A stretch of 64,000 bases of DNA from Pelolinea submarina (lineage in GTDB: Bacteria > Chloroflexota > Anaerolineae > Anaerolineales > Anaerolineaceae). The position numbers were made by a program, and so were the translations under genes. Of this stretch, positions 60,937-64,000 are shown piece by piece (within the stretch, counting starts at the first letter, position 1; each line of letters opens with the position of its first letter). The notes beneath the pieces are model-generated. The model saw nothing but the letters and a program-made list of their open reading frames with translations, made no database searches and was not told the origin of the DNA. The stretch lies in contig NZ_AP018437.1 in NCBI RefSeq assembly GCF_003966975.1, positions 1,178,001-1,242,000 on the forward strand, read 5' to 3'.

Positions 60937-61440
60937 TTAAAGTTCTCGCAGGAACTCATCCAGCAAGCCGCGGTATTGCTCGTCCTGGTACATGCGGCCG
61001 CGGTGCTTGGTCAGGTAATTTTCCGTGTGTTCCAGATCCACAAAACCGAATTTGCGGTACAAGCCGTGGGCTTCGTCCGTTCCCAGCAGCCAGCGCCGGA
61101 TAACGCGCAGTTCGGGATGCATCAACATGGTCTCCATCAGGAAGCGGGACAGCCCTTTACCGCGCTGCTCCGGTGTAATAAAAACGTCCGTTACCCAGGC
61201 AAAAGTGGCGTAATCGGTAACCACTCTGCCAAAGCCCACCTGCGTTCCGTCGTTTTGATAGACCCCAAAGCACAACGAATTTTCCAGGGTTCGTTCCAAT
61301 AATTTAAAAGGAATGCCGGTCGCCCAATAGGATTCATTGGCTAGCCAGTCATGAATGAAAGGCAAATCAAGTTTGGAAGGGTCGCTGCTAACAAAATAGT
61401 CGTCTGAAAAATTTTCCTGAATCAAGCTTAACGCGCGCAT
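60937..61440 (-). CDS. GNAT-family N-acetyltransferase
   Basis: This 167-residue protein has the GNAT core: VGFGRVVTDYATFAWVTDVF, the acetyl-CoA loop EQRGKGLSRFLMETML and the C-terminal GLYRKFGFVDLE. It belongs to the small cytoplasmic acetyltransferases of unknown substrate. Encoded just upstream of corA on the same strand, 21 bases apart. Confidence 0.9.
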   Translation of the reverse strand: MRALSLIQENFSDDYFVSSDPSKLDLPFIHDWLANESYWATGIPFKLLERTLENSLCFGVYQNDGTQVGFGRVVTDYATFAWVTDVFITPEQRGKGLSRFLMETMLMHPELRVIRRWLLGTDEAHGLYRKFGFVDLEHTENYLTKHRGRMYQDEQYRGLLDEFLREL

Positions 61441-61529
61441 ATGCTCCTCAACAATAAAAGATGAATATGGATTTTAGGAGAAGGGTTTAACAAAGCCCTT
61501 TCAATGATTATATACAGACCTGCCTGATT

Positions 61530-62648
61530 TTAGCTATCCCAACCGCAGGTTTCGATGACATAATCGGCAGGGTCAGCGCCAGGGGTTTGAATGGAAAGGC
61601 TGCTGCCGAAATAAGGGATGTTGACATTCAATCCAGCCGCTCCGGCCAGATTCGGGTGACTGTTTATCAGAATGGCTAATTGGCGCAGCACGCAGGTGAG
61701 GTAATCCTGGTTGGTGAACTGCAGGGCGCTGGAATTGGCCAGCTTACGCGCAATCAAATAGGGCGTCTCTCCCAACGGGCCGGCAGCTAATTTTTGGACA
61801 TAATCGCCTGAAAGATAGACAGTCAATCCGGATGTAGCGCGCGTCCATTGGATGGATTCGCCGGAGGCTTGTACGGCTTCCTTTTGCGCGAACTTCTCCT
61901 CCCAGCGTGGCGAGTGAATCCAACCCATGCTGTTCTGCACCGAATAGACACCGGCGGAACTGTACACCTGGCGCATCTCCAGCGCGGATGGCTGCGGGTT
62001 TGCGGTTATTTCCCAGGCGTTCTGCTGGACGATTTCCAGTTGGTCCCCGCCGGCGCGGTTGATCACCATGGAATGCCCGCCGTCAGCCGAAATGAGGATA
62101 TCGCCGGGTTGGGGCGGCGTCGCGCTGCCGTCGGGATAATAGTGCAGGTCGCTATAAGGTTCGTATAGCTTGTATTGCGCGCTTTCAGTGGAGAGCAACC
62201 CGGTTTCTGCCTGATAGGCAACCTGGGCGGCGGTTTGCACCACGCCGATAAGCTGGTAGGGGCTCCAAATGTTGCCCGGCCATTTGTACGGGTAGCCCAA
62301 TTGCCGGTCGTAGAGCCATAAAACGAACTCGATACACTGGAAGCAGCCGCCGGCGGTGCACTGGTATTGGAAGGGCAGGTAGCCGCTATAATCCAGCGGC
62401 CCCTGGGTTTGATAGACCACGCTGACGCCATGTCCGCCCAGAATATCCTCTCCTGTTAGCACAATCTGCGATGCGGTGGGAATGCGGGTATAACCGCGCT
62501 CTTCCAGCTCGAGTGAGGATGGTTCGGAGAATGGGGTTAATGCCGAACTGAAAAAGGCTGCCAGCAGGAGCCAGTTTATCCAGTGATTCTTTGCGAAAAA
62601 ACCGGTAAAATTTGAAATAATTAAAAGCCCTTTTTTTATTCGGCCCAT
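61530..62648 (-). CDS. Membrane-anchored CHAP-domain protein
   Basis: This 372-residue protein has an N-terminal hydrophobic helix (about 20-38), then a CHAP-like cysteine amidase domain (about 85-235). Predicted Cys lies in CFQCIEFVLWLY, His in DGGHSMVINRAG, and an Asn/Glu partner in VQQNAWEI. CHAP domains cut peptidoglycan peptides or glutathionylspermidine. The C-terminal 130 residues are not recognised. No neighbouring lysis or phage genes are seen, so cell-wall remodelling is likely. Confidence 0.78.
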   Translation of the reverse strand: MGRIKKGLLIISNFTGFFAKNHWINWLLLAAFFSSALTPFSEPSSLELEERGYTRIPTASQIVLTGEDILGGHGVSVVYQTQGPLDYSGYLPFQYQCTAGGCFQCIEFVLWLYDRQLGYPYKWPGNIWSPYQLIGVVQTAAQVAYQAETGLLSTESAQYKLYEPYSDLHYYPDGSATPPQPGDILISADGGHSMVINRAGGDQLEIVQQNAWEITANPQPSALEMRQVYSSAGVYSVQNSMGWIHSPRWEEKFAQKEAVQASGESIQWTRATSGLTVYLSGDYVQKLAAGPLGETPYLIARKLANSSALQFTNQDYLTCVLRQLAILINSHPNLAGAAGLNVNIPYFGSSLSIQTPGADPADYVIETCGWDS

Positions 62649-62802
62649 GGCTGGAAAATCTTACTGAGCATGATTTTGCACCTATTATAAAGGAAGCAGC
62701 CGCTGTACCAGATAGATTTTAAAAATAATTTATGTCTTTGTAAGCATTAAGCCGTGGTGGTAAACTTACTGGGCAACCCTAAAAATAAAGGAACATAGTC
62801 GA

Positions 62803-63903
62803 ATGAGAGTCATTTATCCCTTCACAGCGATTGTCGGTCAGGAACGCATGAAACGCGCCCTGATTTTAAACGCGGTCGAACCGCGCATCGGTGGTGTATT
62901 GATCCGCGGCGAACGCGGCACGGCCAAATCTACGGCCGCGCGTGCTTTGGCTGCCCTGCTGCCGCAGGTGCGGGTGGTAGAAGACTGCCGCTTTGCCTGC
63001 GACCCGGACCATCCGGAAACCTGGTGCACCGAGTGCCGTGAGCGCGTAGAACGCGGCGAAAAGCTGCCTATCGCACTGCGCCGCACGCCCTTCGTGGACC
63101 TGCCCGTTTCCGCTACCGAAGACCGCGTGGTGGGTACGCTGGATATCGAATCGGCTATTCAAAAAGGCGAGCGCCGTTTCGACGCCGGCATTTTGGCGGC
63201 GGCTAACCGCGGTCTTCTCTATATCGACGAAGTCAATCTGCTGGACGACCATGTGGTGGACGTGCTGCTGGATTCTGCTGCGATGGGGATGAACATTGTG
63301 GAACGCGAAGGTATTTCCTTCAGCCACCCGGCCCGCTTTATCCTGGTAGGCACCATGAACCCCGAAGAGGGCGAACTGCGCCCGCAGCTGCTGGACCGCT
63401 TTGCGCTTTCCGTGGAAATCCACGGTATCCGCACGGCACGCGAACGCGTGCAAATCATGGAACGTAACCTGGCTTTCGAACAGGATTCCGAAGCGTTCCG
63501 CCAGGAATGGATGGCGCAGGAAGAAGAACTCTCCAAAACCATCGACCAGGCCCGCAAGTTGGTCGAAAAAGTAGAATATACCGACCGTAACTTATTGGCG
63601 ATTGCTTCCTTGACCGCTTCACTGAATGTGGACGGACACCGTTCCGACCTGGTAATCCTGAAAGCTTCACGCGCGCATGCCGCTTTGGAAGGCCGCACGC
63701 GTATCAACGACCTGGATATCGCCCTGGCTGCCGAACTGGCATTGCCGCACCGTCTGAAGGGCGGCCCCGGCCAGCAGAATGAAATCGCTGCGGACGAGAT
63801 TAGCCAGAAGATCGAACAGCTCATCGGCGGGCAGAGCGAAGAAACCTCCCCCAAGGATGACCAAAAACCGGACCACGACCGAGATAACTCAAAAAAAGTC
63901 TAG
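62803..63903 (+). CDS. AAA+ ATPase, magnesium-chelatase subunit I type (BchI/ChlI-like)
   Basis: This 366-residue AAA+ protein has Walker A GERGTAKST (36-44), a Cys-rich insert (CRFACDPDHPETWCTECRERV, cut here to note four Cys around 63-83), RRTPFVDLPVSATEDRVVGT, Walker B LLYIDEVNLLDD and FILVGTMNPEEGELRPQLLDRF. This is the BchI pattern. In a non-phototroph it may pair with a VWA partner for metal insertion into corrin or porphyrin, or act as a generic MoxR-like chaperone. The next frame overlaps its stop (TAGTG). ATG follows AAAGGAAC. Confidence 0.9.
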   Translation: MRVIYPFTAIVGQERMKRALILNAVEPRIGGVLIRGERGTAKSTAARALAALLPQVRVVEDCRFACDPDHPETWCTECRERVERGEKLPIALRRTPFVDLPVSATEDRVVGTLDIESAIQKGERRFDAGILAAANRGLLYIDEVNLLDDHVVDVLLDSAAMGMNIVEREGISFSHPARFILVGTMNPEEGELRPQLLDRFALSVEIHGIRTARERVQIMERNLAFEQDSEAFRQEWMAQEEELSKTIDQARKLVEKVEYTDRNLLAIASLTASLNVDGHRSDLVILKASRAHAALEGRTRINDLDIALAAELALPHRLKGGPGQQNEIAADEISQKIEQLIGGQSEETSPKDDQKPDHDRDNSKKV

Positions 63904-64000
63904 TGGGGGAAGAGTCGGGTGACCTTCCGGAACAGGAAGGTGATGTCCCTCTTTCCCCCAAGGATATCTTCGACCAGTACAATGCGAACTGGTGGGAGGG
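63903..64000 (+). CDS. Start of a gene after the chelatase-type ATPase (3'-truncated)
   Basis: A GTG at 63903 overlaps the stop of the ATPase gene by one base and stays open to the window end, giving about 32 residues (VGEESGDLPEQEGDVPLSP, then DIFDQYNANWWE). In similar loci the next gene is a VWA-type chelatase D subunit, which would fit an acidic, Pro-rich N terminus, but too little is visible to name it. No Shine-Dalgarno; coupling by overlap. Confidence 0.5.
   Translation, partial: MGEESGDLPEQEGDVPLSPKDIFDQYNANWWE

Noticed and set aside
1..64000. CRISPR arrays, tRNA/rRNA genes, prophage or transposase genes
   Set aside because: No regularly spaced repeats, no RNA gene signatures and no phage or transposase proteins were recognised by eye. 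A tRNA or Rfam scan would be decisive.

Overview
The window looks like the chromosome of an anaerobic, carbohydrate-fermenting, probably single-membrane bacterium. The best guess is Chloroflexota, class Anaerolineae. This is an inference from the gene mix: mannose-family PTS, lipoprotein-anchored ABC binding proteins, corrinoid salvage with a RACo-type activator, an iron alcohol dehydrogenase, GH13 plus GH57 enzymes, and a ubiquitin-like gene set of a kind reported from Chloroflexi. I see no rRNA, tRNA, CRISPR array or insertion sequence. Nearly all DNA is coding, in short operons separated by clear hairpin terminators.

Layout. 1-2.6 kb: end of a fructose PTS IIC gene, a double-cupin protein and a small Cys-rich membrane protein. 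2.8-11.6 kb: an amino-sugar region with a mannose-family PTS (IIC, IID, IIA, IIB), two SIS proteins, a cytoplasmic ceramidase-like hydrolase, HAD phosphatase and NagA. 11.7-12.2 kb: a gene-free island of repeats. 12.2-16 kb (minus strand): corrinoid activator, HAD-IIA phosphatase and class II aldolase. 16.1-23.0 kb: a cobalamin-riboswitch operon for corrinoid uptake and remodelling (BtuFCD, CobO, CobT, CobS, a CbiR-like phosphodiesterase, CobU). 23-25.6 kb (minus): MerR/TipA-like regulator and a phospholipid/glycolipid enzyme pair. 25.7-28.7 kb: polar amino-acid ABC transporter behind a possible attenuator leader. 28.9-38.1 kb: a large HPr-kinase/PEPCK-like protein, a Mut7-C protein, a Na,K-type P-ATPase with two TrkA-like regulators, an HtrA protease and a HAD phosphatase. 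38-49.8 kb: CPBP protease, FGGY kinase, an AT-rich orphan of 859 residues, and convergent GH13 and GH57 genes. 57-64 kb: iron alcohol dehydrogenase, GpsA, CorA, GNAT, a CHAP protein and a Mg-chelatase-type AAA+ ATPase.

The centrepiece is a seven-gene minus-strand operon at 50.06-56.64 kb that encodes what looks like a complete ubiquitin-like conjugation pathway: an E1 fused to an N-terminal GntR-type DNA-binding domain, a membrane protein ending in a RING-like zinc domain (E3 candidate), an E2 fused to a ubiquitin-like domain, a free ubiquitin-like protein, a JAMM isopeptidase, a membrane FHA-like protein and a VWA lipoprotein. Its promoter is near consensus (TTGACA, 17 bp, TATACT) and is followed directly by a 31-bp near-perfect palindrome centred on a FadR/GntR-type site. 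The E1 may therefore be its own operon's repressor. Prokaryotic E1/E2/JAB/RING/UBL sets are known as a class. The GntR-E1 fusion, the matching operator, the membrane-anchored RING-like partner and a shared Lys-rich C-terminal motif are the features I would follow up first.
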